In this document: positions 7,407 to 14,996 of the stretch, in pieces | Layout: every line of letters starts with the position of its first letter | Position numbering within the stretch: the stretch's first letter is position 1 | DNA from: Actinoplanes sp. TBRC 11911 | Lineage (GTDB): Bacteria > Actinomycetota > Actinomycetes > Mycobacteriales > Micromonosporaceae | Direction: 5' to 3' | Assembly (NCBI RefSeq): GCF_012933445.1 | Contig: NZ_JABBNC010000002.1 | Coordinates: 496,001 to 560,000, forward strand | Length of the DNA: 64,000 bases | Program-made: the position numbers and the translations under genes | Notes under the pieces: generated by a model | Told to the model about the DNA's origin: nothing | The model's input: the letters and a program-made list of their open reading frames with translations, nothing else | The model's database searches: none

Positions 7407-8870
7407 GTGCGCCGAGTTCCCTACGGTCCGGTCCGCGACGGCTGGAAGCTCACCAACTACAGCCTCGGGCTCACCTACAACGACACCGAACTGCCCGACG
7501 GCTCGATGATCTCGTACTGGCAAGAAGGTCCTTACTACGACTTCACCGCCGAGGAGATCGAGGAGCTCGAGGCCGCGACCACCACGATCCACGCGATGTG
7601 CCTGGAGGCCGGCGACTGGATGGTCGGGCAGTGCCCGCGGCGCACCGTGCAGGGCCGTCGCGAGGGTTACTTCGCATCGGTCTGCAACCCGTCGACCTGC
7701 TTCCTCGCGCGTATCGGCATCCCCGAGTTCGCCCACGAGCAGATCATCCGGACGTGGTTCGACGGCGACGCCGAGACGTGGACGCACTACGACAAAGACC
7801 CGGACATGCGCCTGCCGATGGAGACCCCGGACTACTCGCCGAGCGTCTACGGCCGCTTCGACCTGTGGTACGACGGCGGCGGCAGTACGCCCAAGCTGCT
7901 CGAATTCAACGCGCAGACGCCGACGTCGCTGGTCGAGAGCTCGGTCATCCAGTGGCACTGGGTCGACCAGACCGGCGTGACGCAGCACCCGTGGCGCCAG
8001 TGGAACTCGATCCACGACCGCCTGGTCGGCTGGGAGGCGGCCGACGGCGAGCCGGCCAACCCCGGAGCGTGGCGCCGCAACATCGCCAAGCTGCGCGAGG
8101 CCCGCACGTGGCTCCCGGAGAAACCCAAGATCTTTTTCGCGTACGAGACGTCGGAGCCCACCGGCGAGGACCGGATGAACGTGGCCTACCTGATGGCGAC
8201 CGCCGAGGAGGCCGGCTTCCCGGTCGAGCTGATCGCGATGAGCCAGATCGGCTGGGACGTGGCCGGCGACCGCGTCGTTTTCGTGCCCGCCCCCGGCCAG
8301 GAGCACAAGGCCGAGCCGATCGACATCATCTTCATGCTGTACCCGTGGGAGTGGTTCTGGAACGAGGAGGGCGGCAAGGCCTTCTTCCGTAACATGGCCG
8401 ACCCGACCAAGCACGGGACGGTCTGGATCGAACCGCCGTACAAGGCGGCGCTGCTCGGCAACAAGGCGCTGCTCCCGGTGCTGTGGAAACTGTTCGGCGA
8501 CGACCCGGAGCGCGGCAAATACCTGCTACCGGCCCATTTCGCCGAGTCCACGGCCGCGAAGGCGATGACCAGCTACGCGAAGAAACCGGTGTGGGGGCGC
8601 GAGGGCGGTTCGGTCACGCTGGTGCGCGACGGCGTCACGATCACCGACAACCCTTCCGAGTACGGCTCGGACGGGCGTTACGTGGTCCAGGAGTTGTGCG
8701 AGCTGCCGTCGTTCGACGGTCTGGAGGGCACGGTGCACCCGGTGATCGGCTCGTGGCTGATCGACGGCGAGCCGGCCGGCATGGGCATCCGCGAGGGCCT
8801 GGGCGTCGACGGCCTGGTCACGAAGGACGAGTGCTACTTCGTCCCCCACACGGTCGAAGCGTCGGCCTAG
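7407..8870 (+). CDS. Glutathionylspermidine-synthase-like ATP-grasp enzyme
   Basis: 487 residues, GTG start 2 bases after the previous stop. The sequence follows the GSP synthase pre-ATP-grasp family: WKLTNYSLGLTYNDTELPDG, a substrate region FDLWYDGGG...LLEFNAQTPTSLVESS, the ATP-grasp core (FMLYPWEWFWNEEGG...WIEPPYKAALLGNK) and the end GSWLIDGEPAGMGIREG. Family members such as YgiC and YjfC form an amide bond between a carboxylate and an amine using ATP; they lack the amidase half of E. coli Gsp, as this one does. The real substrate in actinobacteria, which use mycothiol rather than glutathione, is unknown. The stop overlaps the tail of the convergent gene by 4 bases. Confidence 0.88.
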   Translation: MRRVPYGPVRDGWKLTNYSLGLTYNDTELPDGSMISYWQEGPYYDFTAEEIEELEAATTTIHAMCLEAGDWMVGQCPRRTVQGRREGYFASVCNPSTCFLARIGIPEFAHEQIIRTWFDGDAETWTHYDKDPDMRLPMETPDYSPSVYGRFDLWYDGGGSTPKLLEFNAQTPTSLVESSVIQWHWVDQTGVTQHPWRQWNSIHDRLVGWEAADGEPANPGAWRRNIAKLREARTWLPEKPKIFFAYETSEPTGEDRMNVAYLMATAEEAGFPVELIAMSQIGWDVAGDRVVFVPAPGQEHKAEPIDIIFMLYPWEWFWNEEGGKAFFRNMADPTKHGTVWIEPPYKAALLGNKALLPVLWKLFGDDPERGKYLLPAHFAESTAAKAMTSYAKKPVWGREGGSVTLVRDGVTITDNPSEYGSDGRYVVQELCELPSFDGLEGTVHPVIGSWLIDGEPAGMGIREGLGVDGLVTKDECYFVPHTVEASA

Positions 8871-9301
8871 TCTTTGCTCGGCCGGTGGTGCCAGAGCCAC
8901 CACAGGCCGAAGAACGGGAGCACCAGCGGGACGTAGCCGTAGCCGCTGCCGTAGCGCGACCAGACCGTGTCGTCCGGGAACGCGCCCACGTCGGCGATGC
9001 TCAGCGTGCCGACGACCAGCACGCCGATCAGCTCGACCGAGCAGCTGGTCAGGGCGATCCGCCGGCCCTTGGCGCCGCCGATCGCGAGGCCCACGGTCGC
9101 CGCGATGTAGACCAGGCCGGCCACGCCCGACAGCAGGTACGCCAGCGGCGCCTCGGAGAAGTGCGTGATGATCTGCACCAGGGCGCGTGCGCTGGCGGCG
9201 AGGGCGAAAATCCCGTACACGAAAAGCAACAGGCGGCCGAAACCGGTGCGCAGAGCGGCGTCGGCCGGGCGGTCGGCGGCGGGAGCGGGCGAGTCAGACA
9301 C
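8867..9301 (-). CDS. Small membrane protein, four predicted TM helices
   Basis: 144 residues. After a ~20-residue polar N-terminus there are hydrophobic segments LLLFVYGIFALAASARAL, LLSGVAGLVYIAATVGLAI, LTSCSVELIGVLVVGTLSI and YVPLVLPFFGLWWLWHH. The first segment holds the LLLFVYGIFALAA pattern common in actinobacterial DUF-type membrane proteins. Its ATG lies inside the end of the upstream gene (8-base overlap), so the two are translationally coupled. No functional motif seen. Confidence 0.85.
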   Translation of the reverse strand: MSDSPAPAADRPADAALRTGFGRLLLFVYGIFALAASARALVQIITHFSEAPLAYLLSGVAGLVYIAATVGLAIGGAKGRRIALTSCSVELIGVLVVGTLSIADVGAFPDDTVWSRYGSGYGYVPLVLPFFGLWWLWHHRPSKD

Positions 9302-9662
9302 CGGTCGTCACCGACGCAATCTGCTGCAGACGCAGCACGAGAACGGGAATCACCAGGCAGGCGACGCCGAGAATCAGGCTGCCCCAGCGGGTCGGCTCCA
9401 GACGGGCCAGATAGATCGCGACCGGCGCGAACGCCACCGTGGTGATCAGGTAGCCGACGAAGGTGCCGGTCTCGGCGGGGCGGGAGCCGTCGAAGAGGCC
9501 GACCACGGCGACCACGACCAGCACGATGACGAGCACGCCGAGGGCGGCGGTCGCGGCCAGGTCGAAGCGGCTGGGCGGCCGGTTGCGGGACGAGCGCAGC
9601 AGGCACCACAGCGCCAGCACGAGCGCCGCGATGATCGTCGCGACGGACAAGGGACCGTTCAC
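9294..9662 (-). CDS. Small membrane protein, coupled to the following membrane protein
   Basis: 122 residues from a GTG at 9662; the frame is open further upstream, but that text lacks coding character and would run into the divergent oxidoreductase gene. Three or four hydrophobic stretches are visible: VATIIAALVLALWCLL, LAATAALGVLVIVLVVVAVVGLF, FVGYLITTVAFAPVAIYLA and LILGVACLVIPVLVL. It overlaps the next gene by 8 bases. The pair probably forms a small membrane complex; the function is unknown. Confidence 0.8.
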   Translation of the reverse strand: MNGPLSVATIIAALVLALWCLLRSSRNRPPSRFDLAATAALGVLVIVLVVVAVVGLFDGSRPAETGTFVGYLITTVAFAPVAIYLARLEPTRWGSLILGVACLVIPVLVLRLQQIASVTTGV

Positions 9663-9734
9663 CCGGCATAGGGTACTGATCCTCGCTCGCCTGATAGCTT
9701 GCGGTCCGACTGCTAGAGAGGCGGGCGAGCGGAA

Positions 9735-10631
9735 ATGCGCTTCGGACTTTTCGGAACCGGACCGTGGGCACACATGGCACACGCGCCGGCGTTGACGGCA
9801 CACAAGGACGTCGAATTCGTGGGGGTGTGGGGACGGAACCCCGCGAAGGCCGCCGAGCTGGCCACGGAGCACGGGGTCGAGGCGTACGGGGAAATCGATG
9901 CCTTGATCGCCGACGTGGACGCGATCGCCGTGGCGTTACCCCCGGATGTGCAGGCGCCGATCGCGTTACGCGCGGCCCTCGCCGGGAAGCATCTGCTGCT
10001 CGACAAGCCGGTGGCGTTCACCTCGCGGGAGGCGGACGAGATCGTCGCCGCCGTCGAAGAGCGCGACCTGGCCTCGGTGGTGTTCTTCACGCGGCGGCTG
10101 CTGCCGGAGATCGCCGACTTCTACCGTGACGTCGTGGCGACCGGCGGGTGGACTGAGGGCCGCATCGAGCACGTCGGCACGATCAATCAAGAGGGCAATC
10201 CGTTCGGCGCTTCGCCGTGGCGGCACGAGGCCGGCGGCCTGTGGGACGTCGGGCCGCACGCGCTCGCCGGCGCCCTGGCCGTGTTCGGCCCGGTGACCGA
10301 GGTGACCGGAATGACCGGTCCGCGCGACAACACGCACGTGCTGGCCAAGCACGCCTCCGGCGCGATCAGCTCGCTGACGATGTCGGTGGACGCGCCGCCC
10401 GCGGCCGGTCGCGAGGACTACGCGTTCCTCGGCGAGGCCGGGCTGCGCGCGGTCCCGCACGTGTCGTTCGAGGCGGTGACCGCGCTGCAACTGGCGATCG
10501 ATCACCTGCTCGAGGCGGCGGCCGGCGGTCCGAAGTCCCCGCTGGATGTCCGGTTCGGGGCCCAGGTCACCCGGATCCTGGAAGCCGCGGCCGAATCAAT
10601 CGACTCGGGTCGAAAAATCTCCCTCATCTGA
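9735..10631 (+). CDS. Gfo/Idh/MocA-family NAD(P)-dependent oxidoreductase
   Basis: 298 residues, ATG start. The Rossmann domain opens with FGLFGTGPWAHMAHAPAL, continues VWGRNPAKAAELA and reaches the EKP-like signature as LLLDKPVAFT (Asp in place of Glu, an accepted variant). The C-terminal alpha/beta domain contains WRHEAGGLWDVGPHALAGAL, matching the GG.L.D.G.H motif with its catalytic His. These enzymes oxidise or reduce sugars, inositols or related pseudo-sugars. No sugar operon surrounds it, so the substrate is open. Confidence 0.9.
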   Translation: MRFGLFGTGPWAHMAHAPALTAHKDVEFVGVWGRNPAKAAELATEHGVEAYGEIDALIADVDAIAVALPPDVQAPIALRAALAGKHLLLDKPVAFTSREADEIVAAVEERDLASVVFFTRRLLPEIADFYRDVVATGGWTEGRIEHVGTINQEGNPFGASPWRHEAGGLWDVGPHALAGALAVFGPVTEVTGMTGPRDNTHVLAKHASGAISSLTMSVDAPPAAGREDYAFLGEAGLRAVPHVSFEAVTALQLAIDHLLEAAAGGPKSPLDVRFGAQVTRILEAAAESIDSGRKISLI

Positions 10632-10697
10632 CACCCATCCGTCTCCCCGCCGGCGCCGAATCCGGGTTTGAATGGCGCGAACGAGAGGCGGGGAACC

Positions 10698-11303
10698 ATG
10701 GTGGAGGAGCGCAGCGCCAAAAGACGCCTGACGGCGGTGCCGTCCGCCGCCCCGCCCGACGTGGGTGACCTGCTCGGCTCGGTCGCGCGGGGCGACGAGG
10801 ACGCGTTCGGCAAGCTGTACGACCTGGTCGCGCCCCGGGTGTTCGGCCTGGTCCGGCGGGTGCTGCGCGATCCGGCGCAGGCCGAGGAGGTCGCGCAGGA
10901 GGTCCTGGTCGAGGTGTGGCGGATGGCGGCGCGCTTCGACCCGGCCCGCGGCTCGGCGTCCTCGTGGATCCTCACCATCGCGCACCGCCGGGCCGTCGAC
11001 CGGGTGCGGTCCGAGCAGGCGGCGACCTCGCGCAGCATCGTCGTCGGGGTGGCCGCCGTCGAGACGCCGTACGACGCGGTGGCCGACGAGGTGCAGGGCC
11101 GGCTCGAACGCCAGCAGGTGCGCCGCTGCCTCGAAGACCTCACCGAGCTGCAGAAACAGGCGGTGACTCTGGCGTATTACCAGGGCCACTCCTATCCCCG
11201 GGTGGCCGAGCTGCTCGGCGCGCCGCTCCCGACGATCAAGACGCGCATGCGGGACGGGTTGATCCGGTTACGCGACTGCCTCACCACGGAGGTGACCGCA
11301 TGA
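10698..11303 (+). CDS. sigK: ECF sigma factor, SigK-like
   Basis: 201 residues from the ATG with GAGGCGGGG upstream; an in-frame ATG 30 bases earlier is less likely. Sigma region 2 is LYDLVAPRVFGLVRRVLRDP...AEEVAQEVLVEVWR with SSWILTIAHRRAVDRVR, and region 4 is LTELQKQAVTLAYYQGHSY...PTIKTRMRDGLIRLRDCL. It overlaps the anti-sigma gene (ATGA), the arrangement of sigK-rskA in mycobacteria and other actinobacteria. It should be held inactive at the membrane until RskA is cleaved or changes redox state. The gene symbol rests on this arrangement and general similarity. Confidence 0.9.
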   Translation: MVEERSAKRRLTAVPSAAPPDVGDLLGSVARGDEDAFGKLYDLVAPRVFGLVRRVLRDPAQAEEVAQEVLVEVWRMAARFDPARGSASSWILTIAHRRAVDRVRSEQAATSRSIVVGVAAVETPYDAVADEVQGRLERQQVRRCLEDLTELQKQAVTLAYYQGHSYPRVAELLGAPLPTIKTRMRDGLIRLRDCLTTEVTA

Positions 11304-12040
11304 CCGACATCCATACCTTGGCCGGGGCGTACGTCCTGGACGCGGTCGACGACATCGAGCGGGCCTCGTTCGACCGCCACCTGCGCGAGTGCGCCGCGTG
11401 CCGGACCGAGGTGGACGAGCTGCAGGAGACGGCGGCCCGGCTGGCGGACGCCACGTGGTCGGTTCCGCCGCCGAGGCTGCGGGAGAACGTGCTGGCCGAG
11501 GTGGCGCGCACGCGTCAGCTGCCGCCGGTGGCCGCCCCGCCGGTGGCGTCGCCGCGTCGCCGAGCTCCGCGACGGTGGCTTCTGAGTGCCGCGGCCTCCG
11601 TCGTGGTGGCTGCGGCTGCCGCGGGCACGGCCGTTTACGTGGTTCAGGACCAGCGCGTACGCGACGAGCGCGCGATCGCCGAGGCGGCCCGTTCCAGCGA
11701 GGCCCGGGTCCGGGAGATCCTGGCGGCCCCGGACGTGCAGGTGCGTGAGGCGGCGGTGACGGGCGGCGGCCGGGTGACGGTCGCGTCGTCGCGCCTGCAT
11801 GATGCCGGCGTCGTGGTGATGGCCGCCGATTCCGCCCCGGGAGGTGGTCAGGTGTATCAGCTGTGGACCATCCGGGCTGGTAGTGATCCGAAGTCGGAGG
11901 GTGCTCTGCGGGTCGGGCAGACGGCGACGTTGTCGGTGGTCGAGGGGTTGCCGGGCGCCTCGGATGTGGCGGTGACGGTGGAGCCGGCGGGGGGTTCTCT
12001 CCAGCCGACGACGACGCCGGTTGCGCAGGTGCCGCTCTGA
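11300..12040 (+). CDS. rskA: Membrane-anchored anti-sigma factor, RskA-like
   Basis: 246 residues. The N-terminal zinc-binding anti-sigma domain (ZAS) shows H27-x3-C31-x2-C34 in HLRECAAC; a single TM helix lies around residues 91-113 (WLLSAAASVVVAAAAAG), and the extracytoplasmic part carries the RskA-domain core GGGQVYQLWTI. It should bind the ECF sigma factor encoded just upstream and release it after a signal sensed outside the cell. The overlap with sigK ensures matched synthesis. Confidence 0.9.
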   Translation: MTDIHTLAGAYVLDAVDDIERASFDRHLRECAACRTEVDELQETAARLADATWSVPPPRLRENVLAEVARTRQLPPVAAPPVASPRRRAPRRWLLSAAASVVVAAAAAGTAVYVVQDQRVRDERAIAEAARSSEARVREILAAPDVQVREAAVTGGGRVTVASSRLHDAGVVVMAADSAPGGGQVYQLWTIRAGSDPKSEGALRVGQTATLSVVEGLPGASDVAVTVEPAGGSLQPTTTPVAQVPL

Positions 12041-12139
12041 TCTGGGCGTGCTACTTCGGCCCGGGCGCGGGGCCCGGGCCGGGCTCTCGGTGACGTGGTC
12101 GGCGCGGCGTCCGGCTTTGGCCCGCGGCGCGCTCTCAGA

Positions 12140-12430
12140 TCAGGGGACCGTGCGCTCGATGGCGGCCGGGCCGTCCTCCTCGAGCTCTTCGCGGGCGCGC
12201 TCGATGTTCGCCGGCGTCGGGTCGCGGCCTTCGGCCTCGGCCAGGTCTTCCGGGTCCCACGGCTGGTCCGCGCCGGTACGCCATTCCGGCTCCTCGCCCG
12301 GCTGAAGGAAGTCGGGATTGTCCCGATCCTTGCCCCCGCCGGTGATGAATGCGTCCACCGCGACGTCGTCGTCGATGGCGTCGGCCACTTCCTCCGACTC
12401 TTCAAGCGGCGGGCGGTTGTCGTCGGTCAT
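12140..12430 (-). CDS. Small acidic protein of unknown function
   Basis: 96 residues, ATG start with a GGAGG-like stretch just upstream on the minus strand. The protein is very rich in Asp and Glu (LEESEEVADAIDDDV, WDPEDLAEAEGRD) and has no hydrophobic segment, so it is probably a soluble, partly disordered cytoplasmic protein. It converges on rskA. A second acidic small protein of similar style lies at 24183-24494, but I see no clear alignable identity. Confidence 0.72.
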   Translation of the reverse strand: MTDDNRPPLEESEEVADAIDDDVAVDAFITGGGKDRDNPDFLQPGEEPEWRTGADQPWDPEDLAEAEGRDPTPANIERAREELEEDGPAAIERTVP

Positions 12431-12739
12431 GGTTCCTCCAAGGCTGCTGGTCTCCTCCCGTGATACTCCGTCCGCGCGATCATGACCATCCCTGCGCGGC
12501 CTTGCGCCCTCCGCGTTTGGGCCGCCGGAGTTCGGGGCAGGTGCGGAAAGGGACGATCATGTTGTACGAGGGTCAAACTGAGCGCTAACTGGACAGGACC
12601 TGCGCGTTACGGATGGACGCATAGTAGTGGGCCGAATACATTTCGGCTGGACGCACGTATCGGACAGCCGGCGAGGCCCGGGGTGGTGTCCGACGTGCGG
12701 TAAGGGGGAAGGAATGAGCGAGCCCAGGGGAGGGCAGGC
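12431..12739. other. 309-base intergenic region
   Basis: It lies between the divergent acidic-protein gene and a possible small gene at 12740. It contains GC-poor tracts near 12550-12650 likely to hold promoters. A nine-codon ATG frame at 12559-12588 has no good ribosome-binding site and is not called. Nothing else seen. Confidence 0.5.
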
Positions 12740-13099
12740 GTGACCGGCCTGTCCGACGCCGAACGGGACGCGAATGACGTGATGCGGGCGCTCGAGGGCC
12801 TGGCCGCCCTGGCGCGCCGACCGGCGGCCGGCCCTGGCTCGGCTGCCGCGCTGGACGATGACACGCGCCGCCTGCTACTCGGGATCGCCGAGGACGCCGG
12901 CGAGGCCGCGGCCCGCGTGCTGTCCTATTTGCGCGACCAGCGAGGCTGCGGCGACGGCGACCTGGCCGCGGTCCCGCCGCGTCTGGGCCAGTGGCGGGAG
13001 TGGGTCCCGGCGCGTGGCCACCTCTTTGGAGTGAAATCGGCCGTCGCCCGCGGCGCCGACGAGGTCCCGCAGCCCCGCCGCTCGGACCCCGGCGAATAG
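12740..13099 (+). CDS. Hypothetical protein
   Basis: 119 residues from a GTG preceded by AGGGGAGGGCAGG. The N-terminal 75 residues look helical and mildly amphipathic (DAERDANDVMRALEGLAALARR, DDTRRLLLGIAEDAGEAAARVLSYLR). No known family was recognised. Opposite-strand frames across the same bases are Arg/Pro-rich and look spurious, which favours this one. Confidence is limited. Confidence 0.45.
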   Translation: MTGLSDAERDANDVMRALEGLAALARRPAAGPGSAAALDDDTRRLLLGIAEDAGEAAARVLSYLRDQRGCGDGDLAAVPPRLGQWREWVPARGHLFGVKSAVARGADEVPQPRRSDPGE

Positions 13100-13214
13100 C
13101 CCACCGGTCACCCTGCGTAGTCGAACGGGCTCGTCTCCCCCTGCGAACCGCCAATATTTCTCACTCGACCGGGGTCGTCCGCGTGGCGCCGCGCCGTTGT
13201 CCGGGGTGGCGGGC

Positions 13215-14219
13215 TCAACCGATTGAGCGGAGCGTTTCGGAGGGCGATTCGCCGAACCGGACGCGGTAGGCCGACGCGAAGCGGCCCAGGTGGGCGAAGC
13301 CCCAGCGGTGGGCGACCGCCGCGACCGTCACCCGCATCGGGTCGGAGATGCGCAGGTCGTCGTGCGCGCGGCCGAGGCGTACCTGCTGAAGGTATGTCAT
13401 CGGGGCGCAACCCAGGTGGCGGCGGAAGCCCTCCTGCAGCGAGCGCACGCTCATCCCGGCGATCCTGGCCAGGTCGGTGACCGTGACCGCGCGTTCCGGC
13501 TCGTCCTGGATGGCGTCGACCACCCGGCGGATCGCGCGCGGCGGACCCGCGGTGGCGGGCGTGGTGAGCTCCCGGTAGTAGCGGTGCGGCACGCTGAGCA
13601 GCAGCCCGCTGAGCACCGTGCTGCGCAGATGCTCGGCGATCAGCGGCTGAAAGATCAGGCTTTCCTCGAACGCGAGCTCGTCGCGCAGCAGCCGCACCAG
13701 CCGGATCCAGCTATCCACCGGTCCGCTCGACAAATCGATGGCGGGTGGCAGGTCGATGGGTCCCTCGATCGGGCGACCCAGCAGACCGGACAACTCCTCC
13801 TCGAGGGCCTTGCGCTCGATCTTCACGGCGAGTTCCGCCGAGTTTTCCTCATGCCGCGTGAAAACCGGGTTGCCAGGTCCGAAAACGACCGCCGTGGAGG
13901 GGGTGCCGACGACCTCGCGGCCGGCGTGGCGTGCGTGCAGACGGCCCGTGGTCGGGATGCTCACGTGGTATGCGTCCAGCTCAGGCACCCGGAACGTCAC
14001 CGGCCCGGCATAACTGAGCTGGCCGACGGTGAGCGGTCCGAGCTGGATCACCTCAGCACCCAGCCCGAAATCGGCCGACCCCTTCGGCACCCCGACCGCC
14101 ACCGGATAGTAAAAACGATTTAGCACAGACCGGGCCTGCTCGATGTCCGCGCTGCTGAAGTGCACGATGTCCGGGACTTCGGTGTACGCGTGGGCGGCCC
14201 TCGGTAGTAACTCAGACAT
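13215..14219 (-). CDS. AraC-family transcriptional regulator
   Basis: 334 residues. The N-terminal ~200 residues form an AraC-binding-like (cupin) domain (YHVSIPTTGRLHARHAGREV...STAVVFGPGNP). The C-terminal ~100 residues hold two helix-turn-helices: VTVTDLARIAGMSVRSLQEGF and VTVAAVAHRWGFAHLGRFASAY followed by the FGESPSETLR end typical of the family. The same architecture as the regulator at 38290. It is divergent from the STAS gene with a 300-base gap; the target and ligand are unknown. Confidence 0.92.
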   Translation of the reverse strand: MSELLPRAAHAYTEVPDIVHFSSADIEQARSVLNRFYYPVAVGVPKGSADFGLGAEVIQLGPLTVGQLSYAGPVTFRVPELDAYHVSIPTTGRLHARHAGREVVGTPSTAVVFGPGNPVFTRHEENSAELAVKIERKALEEELSGLLGRPIEGPIDLPPAIDLSSGPVDSWIRLVRLLRDELAFEESLIFQPLIAEHLRSTVLSGLLLSVPHRYYRELTTPATAGPPRAIRRVVDAIQDEPERAVTVTDLARIAGMSVRSLQEGFRRHLGCAPMTYLQQVRLGRAHDDLRISDPMRVTVAAVAHRWGFAHLGRFASAYRVRFGESPSETLRSIG

Positions 14220-14519
14220 GCCGACGTGGGCTCCATCGCATACCGTGAGTATTCGGTGCCGATGAGTGGAACGTCAATGTTGCCAACTTGCTCTGACCGT
14301 TCCAGCACATTCAGGCCATATGAACTACTCTGGCGTTCCGCGCCTACGTGGCGTAACTTGCAGACCAGCGGACTGTTGTTGGAACGCGGTTGGAGAGAGG
14401 CGCCCCGGGGGCGAGGCGTCCGACGCCCACCACGCTTGGTGATCACCCCAGGCGGGCGCGCGTCCTCCCCGCGGAGGGCAGGTGTCGGCCCCCGCTCGAC
14501 GCCAGGAAGAGGGCAAGCC
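14220..14519. other. 300-base divergent intergenic region (araC / STAS gene)
   Basis: Promoters for both flanking genes should lie here. The AT-richer part is 14220-14360; GGAAGAGGG at 14505-14513 is the ribosome-binding site for the GTG at 14520. No gene or clear operator seen. Confidence 0.5.
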
Positions 14520-14876
14520 GTGTATCTGCCGGTCACCACGCGACAGCTGGCCGATGGCACCGTCGAGATCGCCCCGAGTGGCGAGATCGACCTGGACAAC
14601 GCCCACGTGATGCGGGACGCCGTCAACGACGTGCTGACGACCTCCACGCCCGGCAAGATCTGCCTCGACCTCCAGCGGGTGATGCTGATCGACAGTATCG
14701 GCATCGGCATCCTGGTCGCCTGCTTCCACACCGCCGCGGCAAGCGGCGTCAAGCTCGTGGTCAGCCACCCGAGCCCCACGGTCTACCGCCAGCTCTGGGT
14801 CTCCGGCTTGGTGGGCTTGCTGGGCTGCGCCGAGCCCCCGTCCCCGCGCACGTCTGTGGGCCTGCGCCCGTCCTGA
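14520..14876 (+). CDS. STAS-domain anti-sigma factor antagonist
   Basis: 118 residues; the GTG at 14520 was chosen because of GGAAGAGGG seven bases upstream, although the frame is open earlier. It is a single STAS domain: VEIAPSGEIDLDNAHVMRD, KICLDLQRVMLIDSIGIGIL and a C-terminal VSGLVGLLGC. S59 in the DSIGIG motif is the residue phosphorylated by anti-sigma kinases in SpoIIAA/RsbV-type proteins. It is not next to an RsbW-like kinase or sigma-B-like factor, so its partner is encoded elsewhere. Confidence 0.9.
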   Translation: MYLPVTTRQLADGTVEIAPSGEIDLDNAHVMRDAVNDVLTTSTPGKICLDLQRVMLIDSIGIGILVACFHTAAASGVKLVVSHPSPTVYRQLWVSGLVGLLGCAEPPSPRTSVGLRPS

Positions 14877-14996
14877 CAGCGGCGCGCCATCAAGCGCGGC
14901 CACGCGGTGGCGCGTGCGGGGCGCAACGGCCAGGACCCGGCAGGGACCTGGCCGTTCCCGAGGCGGGACTTTTCGAAATCCCGTACCAAATGTTGA

